DNA of 64,000 nucleotides from Paenibacillus jilunlii (GCF_900102965.1 NZ_FNGM01000007.1:828-64827), one strand, 5' to 3'; positions 43,200 through 52,927 are shown, counted from the stretch's first letter. The notes: a model not told the origin generated them from the letters alone. Numbers and translations are program-made.

Positions 43200-43316
43200 T
43201 GTGGTCCTCACACCTTTCAAAGAAAAAGTTGTTCAATAACTTAAGCGCAAAGCACGTCTCTTATTAAACATACTATATCATTTGGCGAACTTTATGACAA
43301 ACAAAGCAAAGTCGTC

Positions 43317-44660
43317 CTAAATTTCATAATCCTCCAGAAATTTAATGTCAAAATTGCCATTTAAAAACACAGGATGCTCCAGCAATTTCTGGTGGAATGA
43401 AATCGTGGTATGTATGCCTTCCACAGCAAATTCGGAGAGCGCCCGTTTCATCTTGGCGATGGCTTCCTGGCGGGTTGGAGCCCATACAATGAGCTTGGCA
43501 ATCATCGAGTCATAAAAAGGAGAGATTGTGTACCCCGGATAAGCAGCGCTGTCCACCCGCACTCCGAGTCCTCCCGGCGGCAGATAAAAGCCGATTTTGC
43601 CCGGTGAAGGCATGAAATTGCGCTCCGGATCTTCCGCATTGATGCGGCATTCCATGGACCAGCCATTGATCACGATGTCTTCCTGGGCAATCGACAACGG
43701 ATTGCCTTCCGCCACGGAAATCATTTCTTTGATCAGGTCAACGCCGGTGACCATCTCCGTTACCGGATGCTCGACCTGAATCCTGGTATTCATTTCCATG
43801 AAATAAAATTGACCGTCCGGTCCCAGCAAAAATTCAAGCGTCCCCGCGCCCGAGTAATTCACAGCTTGGGCGGCACGTACGGCAGCTTGGCCCATGGCTT
43901 CGCGGATCTCAGGGGTCAGCACGGAGCAGGGCGCTTCCTCAATAAGCTTCTGGCGGCGGCGCTGCACGGAGCAGTCCCGTTCTCCCAGATGAACCACATT
44001 GCCGTGATTGTCGGCAATAATCTGAATCTCTACATGCTTCATGCCGGTGAGGAATTTCTCCAGGTAGACCCCGGCATTGCCGAAGGCCTTTTGCGCCTCC
44101 TGCTGGGCAGCGGTAATCTGCTTCACCAGGGACTCCTCATCCTCGGCGATACGGATTCCCTTGCCTCCGCCGCCTGCGGTAGCCTTGACGATAATCGGGT
44201 AGCCGATATCGCGGCCCAGCATGACAGCCTCCTCCACATCGCCCACAAGCCCGTCAGAGCCCGGGATGACCGGGACACCGGCCAGCTTCATCGTTTCCTT
44301 AGCGACAGCCTTGTCGCCCATCCGGGTGATGGCGTCCGGCGATGGTCCGATAAAGGTGATGTTGCAGGATTCACAGATCTCCGCGAAATCTGCATTCTCA
44401 GCCAAAAATCCGTAGCCGGGATGCACGGCATCGCATTCGGTCAGAGTAGCCACGCTCATAATATTGGTAAAGTTCAGATAGCTGTCCTTGGACGGCATCG
44501 GGCCGATGCAATACGCTTCATCAGCCAGCCGGACATGCAATGAATCCCGGTCAGGCTCTGAGTACACCGCAACGGTGGATATGCCCAGTTCACGGCAGGC
44601 TCTGATAATGCGGACTGCAATTTCGCCGCGGTTGGCAATCAACACTTTTTGAATGTTCAT
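43317..44660 (-). CDS. accC: Acetyl-CoA carboxylase biotin carboxylase subunit
   Basis: A 447-residue ATP-grasp enzyme that carboxylates the biotin on AccB, the first step of fatty acid synthesis. N-terminal [18 protein letters not shown], the ATP-grasp loop [12 protein letters not shown] near 160, and the [14 protein letters not shown] catalytic stretch near 290 are intact. Transcribed behind accB with a 61-base gap; its RBS region shares the AAAACTTTGGGAGG end seen in the RBS-linked repeats. Confidence 0.96.
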   Translation of the reverse strand: MNIQKVLIANRGEIAVRIIRACRELGISTVAVYSEPDRDSLHVRLADEAYCIGPMPSKDSYLNFTNIMSVATLTECDAVHPGYGFLAENADFAEICESCNITFIGPSPDAITRMGDKAVAKETMKLAGVPVIPGSDGLVGDVEEAVMLGRDIGYPIIVKATAGGGGKGIRIAEDEESLVKQITAAQQEAQKAFGNAGVYLEKFLTGMKHVEIQIIADNHGNVVHLGERDCSVQRRRQKLIEEAPCSVLTPEIREAMGQAAVRAAQAVNYSGAGTLEFLLGPDGQFYFMEMNTRIQVEHPVTEMVTGVDLIKEMISVAEGNPLSIAQEDIVINGWSMECRINAEDPERNFMPSPGKIGFYLPPGGLGVRVDSAAYPGYTISPFYDSMIAKLIVWAPTRQEAIAKMKRALSEFAVEGIHTTISFHQKLLEHPVFLNGNFDIKFLEDYEI

Positions 44661-44721
44661 GCGTTTCCTCCCAAAGTTTTACGAAGCTTGCTAGCTCCAC
44701 ATCTCATGATTCTCGCGGCTG

Positions 44722-45231
44722 TTATTCCGGTTTCACCAGAAACAGCGGCTGGCCGTACTCCACCAGCTGGCCATTCTCTGCAAGTACGGAGACGATTTCG
44801 CCTCTCACTTCCGCTTCCAGCTCATTCATCAGCTTCATCGCTTCAATGATGCAGACCGTTGACTTTTCGCTGACCCGGTCCCCTACATTGACAAAGGAAG
44901 GGGTTTCCGGAGAAGCGGCACTATAGAAGGTCCCGACCATGGGTGAGACAATTTTATGCAAAGTACCTTCGTTGGACGCCGGCTGCTGCGGGGCTGCCGG
45001 AATTTCGGTAACAACGACCGGTGCAGCATGCTGCTGCGGGGTTTGCGGCTGCGGGGCTGGCGTAAAGGGATAGGCATAAGGAGTCGCCTGAATTGCCATA
45101 CCGTCAGCCTCGGAGCGATCGGGTTTGCGGATCGCCAGCTTCATTCCTTCGCTTTCAATCTCCAGTTCATGTACGGAGGAGGTCTGGTCCAGCAATTTAA
45201 TCAATTCCTTAATTTCGCTTAACTTGAACAT
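44722..45231 (-). CDS. accB: Biotin carboxyl carrier protein of acetyl-CoA carboxylase
   Basis: A 169-residue carrier. A helical N terminus (FKLSEIKELIKLLDQTSS), an Ala/Pro/Gln-rich linker (60-85) and the biotinyl domain with IIEAMKLMNE (biotinyl Lys near 135). It follows the spoIIIA cluster and is separated from it by a terminator, with an extended -10 promoter of its own. Confidence 0.95.
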   Translation of the reverse strand: MFKLSEIKELIKLLDQTSSVHELEIESEGMKLAIRKPDRSEADGMAIQATPYAYPFTPAPQPQTPQQHAAPVVVTEIPAAPQQPASNEGTLHKIVSPMVGTFYSAASPETPSFVNVGDRVSEKSTVCIIEAMKLMNELEAEVRGEIVSVLAENGQLVEYGQPLFLVKPE

Positions 45232-45325
45232 TTAATAGTTCACTCCTTCAGCTTTCTCTCGAAGCCACATACAAAAAAGGCTTCTCCGTTCTTCTCAGGA
45301 AGCGTATTCCACGATAACTTTATGT

Positions 45326-45334
45326 ATTATATCA
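45326..45334 (-). promoter_or_regulatory. Extended -10 promoter of accBC
   Basis: On the minus strand TGATATAAT, about 95 bases before accB and just after the spoIIIA terminator. The -35 is weak. Confidence 0.5.
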
Positions 45335-45349
45335 TAAACGCTAGAAATG

Positions 45350-45379
45350 GAAAGAGCCCGGGACAACCCGAGCTCTTTC
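45350..45379 (-). terminator. Terminator of the spoIIIA operon
   Basis: GAAAGAGC / GCTCTTTC with an inner CGGG / CCCG pair and a 4-base loop, followed by TTTCCATTTC on the minus strand. Confidence 0.75.
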
Positions 45380-45413
45380 GGCATTTTCTGCTATTTTTTT
45401 CTTAACACGGATA

Positions 45414-46298
45414 TTATTGCTCGGAAACATATTGAACTCTGATCTTATTCTGAGTGACGCTGAGTTCCTTCATGACGAGGTCTACAATGCCAACCGCCTG
45501 TTTCACATCCAGCTTGTCGCTGAGGACAACAACGGTATAGGTGTCGCCGGCATCCTCTTTCACAATCGCTTCACCGTACTTTTGCTGCAGCTGCTCTTCG
45601 ATGCCTGTGATTTTGGATTCCTTTTCCTCCAGCTTGCTCAGCTGCTCTTTGGCTGCCGCATTCTCCGCAGGAGTCTTATCCATATCATTGATTAATGCGA
45701 GCAGATCGTTCTGGTCTTTCAGGTTCTTCTGCTCACGTTCATAGAGATAGTTGGTGAACAGGCTGCTGGCCGATACACTCTGTGATGCGACTTCATCCAG
45801 AATGGCAGCATCGTCTTTGGCCGGCGTTTTCTCTGTGTTGGCTGCTGCGGTGGTTTTGTCTGCCTTCGTATCGTCTTTGGCTGTTTTGGATGAATCTGCA
45901 GTCTGGCCTGCATCGCCGGTACCGGCGGCGGAGCTGTCACCGCTTGTACCTGCAGCGGCGGTCTTGTCTTCTGTTGCCGCTTTTTTATCATCCGTTCCTG
46001 TCTTGCCATTGTCACTGTCTGCTGTAACGGCTGCTGTGCTGCTGTCCTCATTCACTGCGGCTTTGCCGGCGTCCTTGGCAATCTCTTGTGTAGATACTTC
46101 GTTAATGACAAGTCCGCTGTCCAGAGCAGGGGATTGCGCCCCGTCGGCGCCGCTTTTGATATTGTCCACCTGAATGCTGCCCGCTGTTTCCTTAGGAATG
46201 GACGCTCCCGAGTCTTCAGTGAACAAATAGTAAGCGGAAAGGACCACCATCAAGCTGAGCATGGAAACCAACCAAATCGTTTGTCTTTTGCCCTTCAT
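45414..46298 (-). CDS. spoIIIAH: Stage III sporulation protein AH
   Basis: A 294-residue mother-cell membrane protein whose extracellular domain binds forespore SpoIIQ to build the channel between the cells. N-terminal membrane helix (QTIWLVSMLSLMVVLSAYYL), then a long low-complexity Ala/Asp/Lys/Thr linker (about 60-165) and the C-terminal ring-forming domain (about 170-294, SVSASSLFTNYLYEREQKN). The linker is longer than in B. subtilis SpoIIIAH (218 aa). Last gene of the operon. Confidence 0.9.
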   Translation of the reverse strand: MKGKRQTIWLVSMLSLMVVLSAYYLFTEDSGASIPKETAGSIQVDNIKSGADGAQSPALDSGLVINEVSTQEIAKDAGKAAVNEDSSTAAVTADSDNGKTGTDDKKAATEDKTAAAGTSGDSSAAGTGDAGQTADSSKTAKDDTKADKTTAAANTEKTPAKDDAAILDEVASQSVSASSLFTNYLYEREQKNLKDQNDLLALINDMDKTPAENAAAKEQLSKLEEKESKITGIEEQLQQKYGEAIVKEDAGDTYTVVVLSDKLDVKQAVGIVDLVMKELSVTQNKIRVQYVSEQ

Positions 46299-46357
46299 TT
46301 TGAATTCCTCCTAAAGTTTTATTACATACCCCTCGTTAAAAAATGAATCTTAAACTC

Positions 46358-47002
46358 CTATTCCTGCTTGCGCGGAACGACGGAAATGCGGTATTCCGGC
46401 ACGTTCAAGCCTTTTTGGACCGCTTCTTCAATCAGCCCCCGGACGATTTTGTTCTCCGCCCCTTTGGCGACAACCAGCACGCCGCGCACCTGCGGCTTGA
46501 TCCGCTTGGTGATAATTGGGGTTTCATCGCCCGACTGGCTGTAGGTGACGATTTCGCCATCCCTTGTGTACTGTGTGGTATGACGCTTGCCGCCGCTGGC
46601 ATCGGTTTCTTCACTCTGCTGCTGGGAGTCGTTCATATTGCGCTGCACAACGATTTCTTCTGTAGAATCCACTGTGACCATGATATCCACCGTGCCTACG
46701 CCGACGATTTTCTCCAGAATCTCTTTGGTCCGGTCTTCCAGCGCCTGCTCAATGCTGTCAAACGAATTGGGGGCTGTTTCATTTCCCTGCTGTAGGGTCG
46801 CCTGCGAGCTTTCCGCCTGCGGCGGCTCACGCCCCGTATTCTCGCTGTCCAGCTTCTTCACATTCACAAAGGAGTTGAACAGCATGATCGCAGCGCCGAG
46901 CAGCCCGAGTATGATCAGCCAGCGGAAGGTATGACTCCGCTTCGGACTGCCCGAACCTCCGCCCCCCGCCCATTGCTCCAGCTTTTTCAGCCAGTTGCCC
47001 AT
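46358..47002 (-). CDS. spoIIIAG: Stage III sporulation protein AG
   Basis: A 214-residue ring-forming channel component. One membrane helix (about 27-45, LIILGLLGAAIMLFNSF), a Ser/Gln-rich linker, then the conserved domain (LEKIVGVGTVDIMVTVDSTE, GVLVVAKGAENKIVRGLIEE). It forms a large ring in the intermembrane space with AH and AF. Confidence 0.92.
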   Translation of the reverse strand: MGNWLKKLEQWAGGGGSGSPKRSHTFRWLIILGLLGAAIMLFNSFVNVKKLDSENTGREPPQAESSQATLQQGNETAPNSFDSIEQALEDRTKEILEKIVGVGTVDIMVTVDSTEEIVVQRNMNDSQQQSEETDASGGKRHTTQYTRDGEIVTYSQSGDETPIITKRIKPQVRGVLVVAKGAENKIVRGLIEEAVQKGLNVPEYRISVVPRKQE

Positions 47003-47047
47003 CTCTTATCCCTCCTGCTGTTTTGAATTAACTTCTTTCGTGTATTT

Positions 47048-47845
47048 CTATAATTTTTCTGCTCCGGCACCGCTGCGCTGTACCTGAATGACTTCCCGGC
47101 TCAGATTCCAGTTCTGCTCCAGCAGCCTGATGACTGACTCCACATCCTCTTGGTCTGCTCCTTTTCCCGCAGCGGGCCTGCTGCTATCGGGTGTTTCCGA
47201 TGAAGACGCCGCGGTTGCGGCTGCGGCATCCTCTTCTTGATCAGCGCCCAGGCTGACCTGCACCGGTTCTACAGGTGTAATTACAATCGGCTCCGAAGCC
47301 GGGCCGGCTGCTGTCCCCGCCGCCGGGCTGCTCCCGCTGCCAGCTCCTGCAGCCGGGGAGGCAGCCGGAAGGGCAACCGTCACCGAGGAAATTACAGGCA
47401 CTGCCCCGTCCCCAGGGCTGCCGGAGGCACTGGCCATGCCCAGCTTCACTGTAACCTTGGCTCCCTGCAGGCCGGTGCTGCCGGCGATCTGGTCACGCAT
47501 CTGTCCGGCCACCTCTTCGGCAGCGAACTTCAGGCTCTGCTCCTGCACCCCTGCGGCCAGCATCCGGCCGTCTGCCAGAATCTTCTCCAGAGAGCCGGCC
47601 CCTTTTCCTGCTCCTGTCAGCACACCGCCATCCTGCTCCTGCTGATCCATAGCCAGGCTAAGCGCCCCCGTCGCGTCGCCCTTCAGCATAGACACGATCG
47701 GACTCAGCAGGGTCAGCAGGACCAGCAGGCTGAGCACCAGCCTGGCATACCGCTCCATGGATTTGCTCGGCAGCAGCATCTCCACAAAAGCGGCAAGCAG
47801 CACCACCAGAATGAGCTCCCGCAGCCAATCCCCCAACCAGTTCAT
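47048..47845 (-). CDS. spoIIIAF: Stage III sporulation protein AF
   Basis: A 265-residue protein with two N-terminal membrane helices (LREL then ILVVLLAAFVEMLLPS, and YARLVLSLLVLLTLLSPIV) and a ring-building motif-like soluble part, extended by an Ala/Ser/Pro-rich segment (about 150-220) not present in B. subtilis. An RBS-linked repeat lies directly upstream, ending in TTTTAGGAGG. Confidence 0.88.
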   Translation of the reverse strand: MNWLGDWLRELILVVLLAAFVEMLLPSKSMERYARLVLSLLVLLTLLSPIVSMLKGDATGALSLAMDQQEQDGGVLTGAGKGAGSLEKILADGRMLAAGVQEQSLKFAAEEVAGQMRDQIAGSTGLQGAKVTVKLGMASASGSPGDGAVPVISSVTVALPAASPAAGAGSGSSPAAGTAAGPASEPIVITPVEPVQVSLGADQEEDAAAATAASSSETPDSSRPAAGKGADQEDVESVIRLLEQNWNLSREVIQVQRSGAGAEKL

Positions 47846-47861
47846 CGCTTGCCTCCTAAAA

Positions 47862-47918
47862 GTTTTGTGAGCACATGCTGCTCTGAGTTCACTTCAAGCA
47901 AAACCCGCCTCGGAAGCC
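47862..47918 (-). repeat. RBS-linked repeat before spoIIIAF
   Basis: On the minus strand GCTTCCGAGGCGGGTTTTGC ... GCTCACAAAAC then TTTTAGGAGG. Same arms and same position relative to the RBS as the copies before bkdB and bkdAA. Confidence 0.78.
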
Positions 47919-47926
47919 TAGGCGCC

Positions 47927-49183
47927 TTACCTCATCATGACGGTGAGGTTTCCGGCGGTCAGCATAATCGTGACAGCCAGGAAGAACATCAGCGATACGG
48001 CGGCCAAGGCCGCGAACACGTAGATCATGCTTTTGCCGATTGTCTGCAGACAGACTACAATCGGTGTCTCGCCCAGAGGCTGCATTACGGCGGCAGCCAC
48101 GTTGTAGATCAGGGCAAGCACGAGTATTTTTATCGCCGGAAATGCGCAGAGGAACAATATGATAATGACACCCGAAAGCCCGATGGCGTTCTTCACCAGG
48201 AGCGATGCAGAAATCACAGTATCCGTGGCATCCGCGAACATTTTCCCGATCACCGGCACGAAATTCCCTGTAATGTATTTCGCGGCGCGGAGGGTCACTC
48301 CGTCCGTTACTGAGCTGGTCATTCCCCTGACAGAGATCACGCCAAGGAACACAGTCAGCAGCACGCCCAGCAGTCCGGCACCCACATTCCGCAGCAGATT
48401 GGCCAGTTGGGTCAGCTTGTATTTATCCGACATGGCGCTCACCAGATGCAGCACCGCCGAGAAGAAAAACAGCGGGAAAATCACCGTATGAATGAGCGTG
48501 CTCACCGTATGGATCATGAACACAATCAGCGGATGGGTGACGGAGACCGTCACAATATTCCCCATGGATGCCAGCAAAGCGAACAGCAGCGGAATCATCG
48601 CCATCATGAAGTCGGTCATGCGGTCGATGGCATCCTTGGCATAGCCGATGGCTACATTGAAACTGTTAACGGCAATGACCAGTACGACCATGTAACAGAG
48701 CATATAAGCGATTTTACTGACAGATTTCCGTTCAAAAGCGGTCTGCAGCGTCTCCAGAATCATGCTGAGCACACTGATCATCACAATCGTAACCAGCAGC
48801 TTGCCGTTGAACATCACCTCATGCCACATAAAAGAAGTGAGTCCGGACAACACACTTTTGAAGCTTAGCCCATCCTCACCCGGCAGCAGCATATCCATCA
48901 GCGAGGGGGTCTTGCCTTCGGGAAAAAATCCGCCGTAGTCCTTCATCAGCTTGTTCCAGTACGATTCGACTTCGCCTGTAGGCAGGTTCTGCACCTGCCC
49001 CTTCACCCAATGGTCTACTGCGGAAGATGAACCTCCCTGGGGAGCAGACTGCGGCGGCGGAGACGGTGAGGGGACTGCACCGGCTGCGAAGGCGGTTCCT
49101 GAACACCACAGCAGCAGCAGGCAGGGCAGGAGCAGCAGAATGATATTTAATTTTGGTGGCCGAAAAACACTGCGCGCCCGCAT
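47927..49183 (-). CDS. spoIIIAE: Stage III sporulation protein AE
   Basis: A 418-residue polytopic membrane protein. Signal-like N terminus (LLLLPCLLLLWCSGTAFA), a periplasmic-side region (35-115), then about eight helices ending FFLAVTIMLTAGNLTVMMR. Related in part to export-gate proteins. ATG behind GGGGAAGGG. Separated from spoIIIAF by the repeat-bearing 81 bases. Confidence 0.92.
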   Translation of the reverse strand: MRARSVFRPPKLNIILLLLPCLLLLWCSGTAFAAGAVPSPSPPPQSAPQGGSSSAVDHWVKGQVQNLPTGEVESYWNKLMKDYGGFFPEGKTPSLMDMLLPGEDGLSFKSVLSGLTSFMWHEVMFNGKLLVTIVMISVLSMILETLQTAFERKSVSKIAYMLCYMVVLVIAVNSFNVAIGYAKDAIDRMTDFMMAMIPLLFALLASMGNIVTVSVTHPLIVFMIHTVSTLIHTVIFPLFFFSAVLHLVSAMSDKYKLTQLANLLRNVGAGLLGVLLTVFLGVISVRGMTSSVTDGVTLRAAKYITGNFVPVIGKMFADATDTVISASLLVKNAIGLSGVIIILFLCAFPAIKILVLALIYNVAAAVMQPLGETPIVVCLQTIGKSMIYVFAALAAVSLMFFLAVTIMLTAGNLTVMMR

Positions 49184-49231
49184 ACCCTTCCCCCCGCCCC
49201 GCTTCTTACTTGCCTCATGCCCCTATGCTTG

Positions 49232-49621
49232 TCAGGTTGGCAGCAGCTTCATCACCGTCTCGATAATAATGCTGATAATCGGCACGGCCAGCACCATAAT
49301 CAGCACCTTGCCGGCCAGTTCAATCTTCGAAGCAATCGATTCCTGTCCGGCATCGCGCACGATCTGCGCCCCGAACTCTGCGATATAGGAAATTCCGATA
49401 ATTTTGAACACCGTTTTGATATAGATCATTTCCATGCCCGAGGACTCGGCCACCCGCTCCAGCGTCCCCAGAATCGTTCCGATCTTGCCGATCAGGAACA
49501 GGAAGATCAGAATGCCTGCGGCCGTGGTCAGCAGGAAGGCGAACATCGGCTTTTGTTCCTTCAGTACGAGTATCAGGACCGTCGACAAGAGCCCAATTCC
49601 CACCACTTGAATGATTTCCAT
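49232..49621 (-). CDS. spoIIIAD: Stage III sporulation protein AD
   Basis: A 129-residue protein of four membrane helices (QVVGIGLLSTVLILVLKEQ, FAFLLTTAAGILIFLFLIG, AQIVRDAGQESIASKIELAG). With SpoIIIAC it forms the probable membrane core of the feeding channel. It starts 9 bases after spoIIIAC. Confidence 0.92.
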   Translation of the reverse strand: MEIIQVVGIGLLSTVLILVLKEQKPMFAFLLTTAAGILIFLFLIGKIGTILGTLERVAESSGMEMIYIKTVFKIIGISYIAEFGAQIVRDAGQESIASKIELAGKVLIMVLAVPIISIIIETVMKLLPT

Positions 49622-49630
49622 AGCCTTGGC

Positions 49631-49834
49631 CTATTGAAAAAGAAAAATCGTTTTGATTTCCTGGAGCAGGCCGTCCAGCATGCGGATGACCATAAACAGC
49701 ACGATGATAAAGCCGACAATCGTTACCCAGTGGGCGATGTCTTCCTTGCCCATCTGCTTCAGCACCGTGTGGATCATGGCGATAATAATGCCGATGCCGG
49801 CAATCTGGAAGATCGCGTTGACTTCAATATTCAT
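49631..49834 (-). CDS. spoIIIAC: Stage III sporulation protein AC
   Basis: A 67-residue protein with two membrane helices (FQIAGIGIIIAMIHTVLKQ and HWVTIVGFIIVLFMVIRML). I use ATG 49834, eight bases after GAGG; three earlier codons are open. Starts 13 bases after the spoIIIAB stop. Confidence 0.9.
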   Translation of the reverse strand: MNIEVNAIFQIAGIGIIIAMIHTVLKQMGKEDIAHWVTIVGFIIVLFMVIRMLDGLLQEIKTIFLFQ

Positions 49835-49847
49835 TCCTGGCACCTCG

Positions 49848-50366
49848 CTAAAAGATCAATATGACGATCAATGCTCCAAGCAGCAGACCCAGGCTTTTGC
49901 TCATTTTTTCATATTTGCCCTGATCTTCTCTGGCCGCTGTCTCCTCCTGCTTCAACTGCTGCAAAGCCAGCGCGATGTGCGTGCTCTGATTCGAACGGTC
50001 GCTGGTACCCAGCGTACAGCTGAGCTGCCGGAGTATTTCCTTCTCCGGCCCTTTCAGCGAAGCCGCCTTCCAGTGCTCCTCCATGGCCTTCGAAATGGCA
50101 TCTTCGGCGCTGCGGTCCAGCGGCGGGCTCATCTCCTCGGCCGCTGTGGTGAAAAATGCCTTCAGCGGCTCCTTCGTCTGCATCCCGATCCGGCGCAGCG
50201 CTTCCGGCAGCGGGGTGTAGCCGTACTGGATCTCCGTCTCCAGCCGCTGCAGGGCGGCGATCAGGCCTCTGATGTGCCTGGGCCTGTCAGCATACTGGGC
50301 GGCCCGCTTGAACCCGGCCAGCGTGCCTGCCAGGACGATCAGCACCGCTCCGAAGAGCTTAAGCAT
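49848..50366 (-). CDS. spoIIIAB: Stage III sporulation protein AB
   Basis: A 172-residue protein with a helix at each end (LKLFGAVLIVLAGTLAGF and SLGLLLGALIVILIF) and a helical cytosolic or periplasmic middle related to type II secretion GspF proteins. ATG 50366 lies inside the end of spoIIIAA (8-base overlap), so the pair is coupled. Confidence 0.92.
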   Translation of the reverse strand: MLKLFGAVLIVLAGTLAGFKRAAQYADRPRHIRGLIAALQRLETEIQYGYTPLPEALRRIGMQTKEPLKAFFTTAAEEMSPPLDRSAEDAISKAMEEHWKAASLKGPEKEILRQLSCTLGTSDRSNQSTHIALALQQLKQEETAAREDQGKYEKMSKSLGLLLGALIVILIF

Positions 50367-51363
50367 GGCGTTCACCGCCCCGCCGTTCTTCGGGAGCGAC
50401 CAGCAGCAGGCTGCGCCTCTGCCCGTCCAATATGCGGAAGGAGAGCCCCGCATCTGTCCGGTGGAGGATCACATAGCGCTCAAACATCCGGTGCTCCAGC
50501 AGTCCGCCGAGCCCGGGCCGCCGGGCCAGCTCGGACACTTCCTTGCCGTGCGCTGAAGCAACAACCGTGATGCCGGCGTGCAGCGCTTCGGTCACGGCTT
50601 CGGCATCCTCCAGCCGGCCGATCTCGTCGGCGATCAGCACATCGGGCGAGAGCGAGCGGATCATCATCATCATGCCTTCGGCTTTGGGACATCCGTCGAG
50701 GATGTCGGTCCGGGGACCGACATCAAAAGCGGGAATCCCGCGGCGGCTGCCGGCGATTTCAGAGCGCTCATCGACGATGCCGACCTTCAGGCCCGGACGG
50801 CTCCCTTCGCGCCCGCTCCTTGCACCCGCCGAGATCTGCCGGGCAAGGTCACGCAGCAGGGTGGTTTTGCCGTGCTGCGGAGGCGAGAGAATCAGCGTAT
50901 GCATAATCCGCTGCCGCCCCTTGTCGAGCAGGTACGGCAGCACGCCGTCGGCGAGGCCCGGCAGCTCACGGGCGATCCGCACATTGAAGCCGGTAATGTC
51001 GCGCAGATGCTCCACTCCCCCGCCGCTCAGCACGGTCCGGCCTGCAAGTCCAATCCTGTGCCCGCCGGGGATCGTAATGAACCCCTTGCGCAGCTCCTCT
51101 TCCATCGTATAGAGCGAATGATTGCTGATCAGGTCCAGCAGCCGGTGCGTATCCTCCCGTTCAGGCTTGTACGCTTCTTCGGGGCTCAGCGTCAGGCTGC
51201 CGCCTGCACCGACAAAATGGTATTTGCCTCCGGAATAATTGATCTCCAGCGGACGGCCTTCGCGGATACGGATTTCTTCCAACTTGTCGAGCAGGGGAGC
51301 GGGCAAGCCTCTCAGCAGTGCTCTTATTCGTTCAGGAAACAACAGCAGCCAGTCATTAGCCAT
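50359..51363 (-). CDS. spoIIIAA: Stage III sporulation protein AA, ATPase
   Basis: A 334-residue secretion-type ATPase that powers the mother cell-forespore channel. The P-loop is the family's variant PPQHGKTTLLRDLARQ, with GIVDERSEIAG and VLIADEIGRLEDAEAV in the following motifs. I chose ATG 51363 behind GGGGG; five upstream codons lack an RBS. First gene of the eight-gene operon, with a sigma-E-like promoter upstream. Confidence 0.95.
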   Translation of the reverse strand: MANDWLLLFPERIRALLRGLPAPLLDKLEEIRIREGRPLEINYSGGKYHFVGAGGSLTLSPEEAYKPEREDTHRLLDLISNHSLYTMEEELRKGFITIPGGHRIGLAGRTVLSGGGVEHLRDITGFNVRIARELPGLADGVLPYLLDKGRQRIMHTLILSPPQHGKTTLLRDLARQISAGARSGREGSRPGLKVGIVDERSEIAGSRRGIPAFDVGPRTDILDGCPKAEGMMMMIRSLSPDVLIADEIGRLEDAEAVTEALHAGITVVASAHGKEVSELARRPGLGGLLEHRMFERYVILHRTDAGLSFRILDGQRRSLLLVAPEERRGGERHA

Positions 51364-51408
51364 ACAGAGTACCCCCAAGCTGTCCTCTACTTAAATAGCT
51401 TTAATCCA

Positions 51409-51436
51409 TACTTATGCTTGTACGCGTGCTTTATGA
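51409..51436 (-). promoter_or_regulatory. Candidate sigma-E promoter of spoIIIA
   Basis: On the minus strand TCATAAA, a 13-base spacer and CATAAGTA, a fair match to the sigma-E pattern (KMATATT, 14, CATACAHT). It lies about 46 bases before the spoIIIAA start. Confidence 0.4.
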
Positions 51437-51446
51437 CTATCATCTA

Positions 51447-51710
51447 TCATTTTTTTAGAATCCCGATTAAGAGAAAGGCCACTCCGCATCCAATCCATCC
51501 CAGCTTGCCCCACGAGAGATCCTGTGCCATCCCCGTCAGCCCCACCGCTGTAGTCAGAATCAGAATCGTCGGCCCGACAAGAGCCAATCCGGAATTGACT
51601 GCCAGCGCCTTATCCACCTGGTTCAGCTTCAGCATAATCAGCGCCGCCGCGATTTCCACACTCCCCGACAGCAGCCGCAGCGCCGCCATCCAGCTCACAT
51701 ACTTGTCCAA
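51447..51710 (-). CDS. yqhV: YqhV family membrane protein (DUF2619)
   Basis: An 87-residue protein of three membrane helices (WMAALRLLSGSVEIAAALIM, LALVGPTILILTTAVGLTG, IGCGVAFLLIGILKK). TTG start, nine bases after AAGGAG. It stands immediately before spoIIIAA, as yqhV does in B. subtilis. Function unknown. Confidence 0.85.
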   Translation of the reverse strand: MDKYVSWMAALRLLSGSVEIAAALIMLKLNQVDKALAVNSGLALVGPTILILTTAVGLTGMAQDLSWGKLGWIGCGVAFLLIGILKK

Positions 51711-51903
51711 CCCGCCCCACTCCTTTTACAAATCTATTTCCGGGAATCCCGTATTTTTATTGCTGTTATCCATGGATATGCGGGACGGGCCCACTTTAGA
51801 CAAGAAGAAATCAGCGAATATACCAATAGGAGTGTGAAAGAAATCATAGTGAACCCCTCTATAAAAAAATATCATCGGTATGATAAAATATATTTTGCGC
51901 GTT

Positions 51904-51931
51904 TTGAACAAGTTGGTCTGGAAAATATAAG
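51904..51931 (+). promoter_or_regulatory. Likely promoter of the YitT-type gene
   Basis: TTGAAC, a 16-base spacer and TATAAG precede the plus-strand gene, about 90 bases before its start codon. Confidence 0.5.
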
Positions 51932-52024
51932 TGCAGGCTCTTGGATAAACTATGGGCTCCTTATCTTTTCAGGCAGCATCCTAAAATGCAGGTACAGACA
52001 TCGGAAGAAGAGGGGATTTATGTC

Positions 52025-52891
52025 ATGCAAGTTCGTAATGTTGTAATGCCGCTCGTTTCAGGGCCGGTTGCCAAACAAGTCAAAGAAGTCGCCATCATTA
52101 TTTTTTCGGCCTTTCTGGTCGCGAGCGGGCTGCGCCTGTTCCTCATTCCGCACCAGCTGCTCAGCGGCGGGGTTGCGGGAACGGCATCCGTCATCGGCTA
52201 CCTAACCCATCCTAAGTACATTTCGCTGTATTATTTTGCTATTAATCTGCCTATCCTGATTTGGGGTTTTGTGGCCGTGGGCAAAAAGTACATCTGCTAT
52301 AGCCTGCTGTCGGTCGTAGCCACCACCTGGTTCCTGACCGTTATTCCGCTGATCAAGCTGACCAAGGACCCGATTCTGGCCAGTATTTTCGGGGGAGTCA
52401 TCATCGCCGGCGGCGTGGGCTTCTCTCTTCGTGCCGGAGGCTCCTCCGGGGGATTCGATATTCTGGGCTCCATCATTACGCGCAAGCGCGACATTCCGAT
52501 GGGCACCGTTCTGTTTGTGCTGGATGGGCTGGTCATACTGAGCCTGGGCTTCTTCAAAAGCTGGGACTCCGCCCTCTACGCCATGCTCTGTATCTTCGTC
52601 AAAAGCCGTGTGGTCGATATGATCCATATCCGCCACATCAAGCTGACCTGCTTCATTGTCACCAAGGAGCGTGAAAAGATGCTGAGCCGCCTCACCTGCC
52701 TGCCCCACGGCGTCACCGTGGTCAATGCGGAAGGCGGGTACAGCCACGAAGGGAACACCATGCTCATGACCGTAACCACCCGTTACGAGCTGGCCGAGCT
52801 GCGCAAAACGATCCTCGAAACCGACCCCAAGTCGTTCGTCAACGTGCTGGAGACGGTGGAGATCGTCGGCCGGTTCAGACGGCTGGGGTAG
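52025..52891 (+). CDS. YitT family membrane protein
   Basis: A 288-residue protein: five membrane helices of the YitT/DUF161 type (VKEVAIIIFSAFLVASGLRL, FAINLPILIWGFVAVG, LASIFGGVIIAGGVGFSLRA) followed by a C-terminal DUF2179 domain (RLTCLPHGVTVVNAEGGYS). I chose ATG 52025, eight bases after GAGGGGA. Function of the family is unsettled; transport has been proposed. It is on the opposite strand from its neighbours and is not part of the conserved spoIIIA block. Confidence 0.85.
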   Translation: MQVRNVVMPLVSGPVAKQVKEVAIIIFSAFLVASGLRLFLIPHQLLSGGVAGTASVIGYLTHPKYISLYYFAINLPILIWGFVAVGKKYICYSLLSVVATTWFLTVIPLIKLTKDPILASIFGGVIIAGGVGFSLRAGGSSGGFDILGSIITRKRDIPMGTVLFVLDGLVILSLGFFKSWDSALYAMLCIFVKSRVVDMIHIRHIKLTCFIVTKEREKMLSRLTCLPHGVTVVNAEGGYSHEGNTMLMTVTTRYELAELRKTILETDPKSFVNVLETVEIVGRFRRLG

Positions 52892-52927
52892 TATTAGCGT
52901 AAAGCACCCAAAGCTACACTCATACCT

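Noticed and set aside
47237..48313. 358-residue plus-strand ORF across spoIIIAF and spoIIIAE
   Set aside because: It lies antisense to two certain sporulation genes, has low-complexity Gln/His/Arg composition and no RBS.
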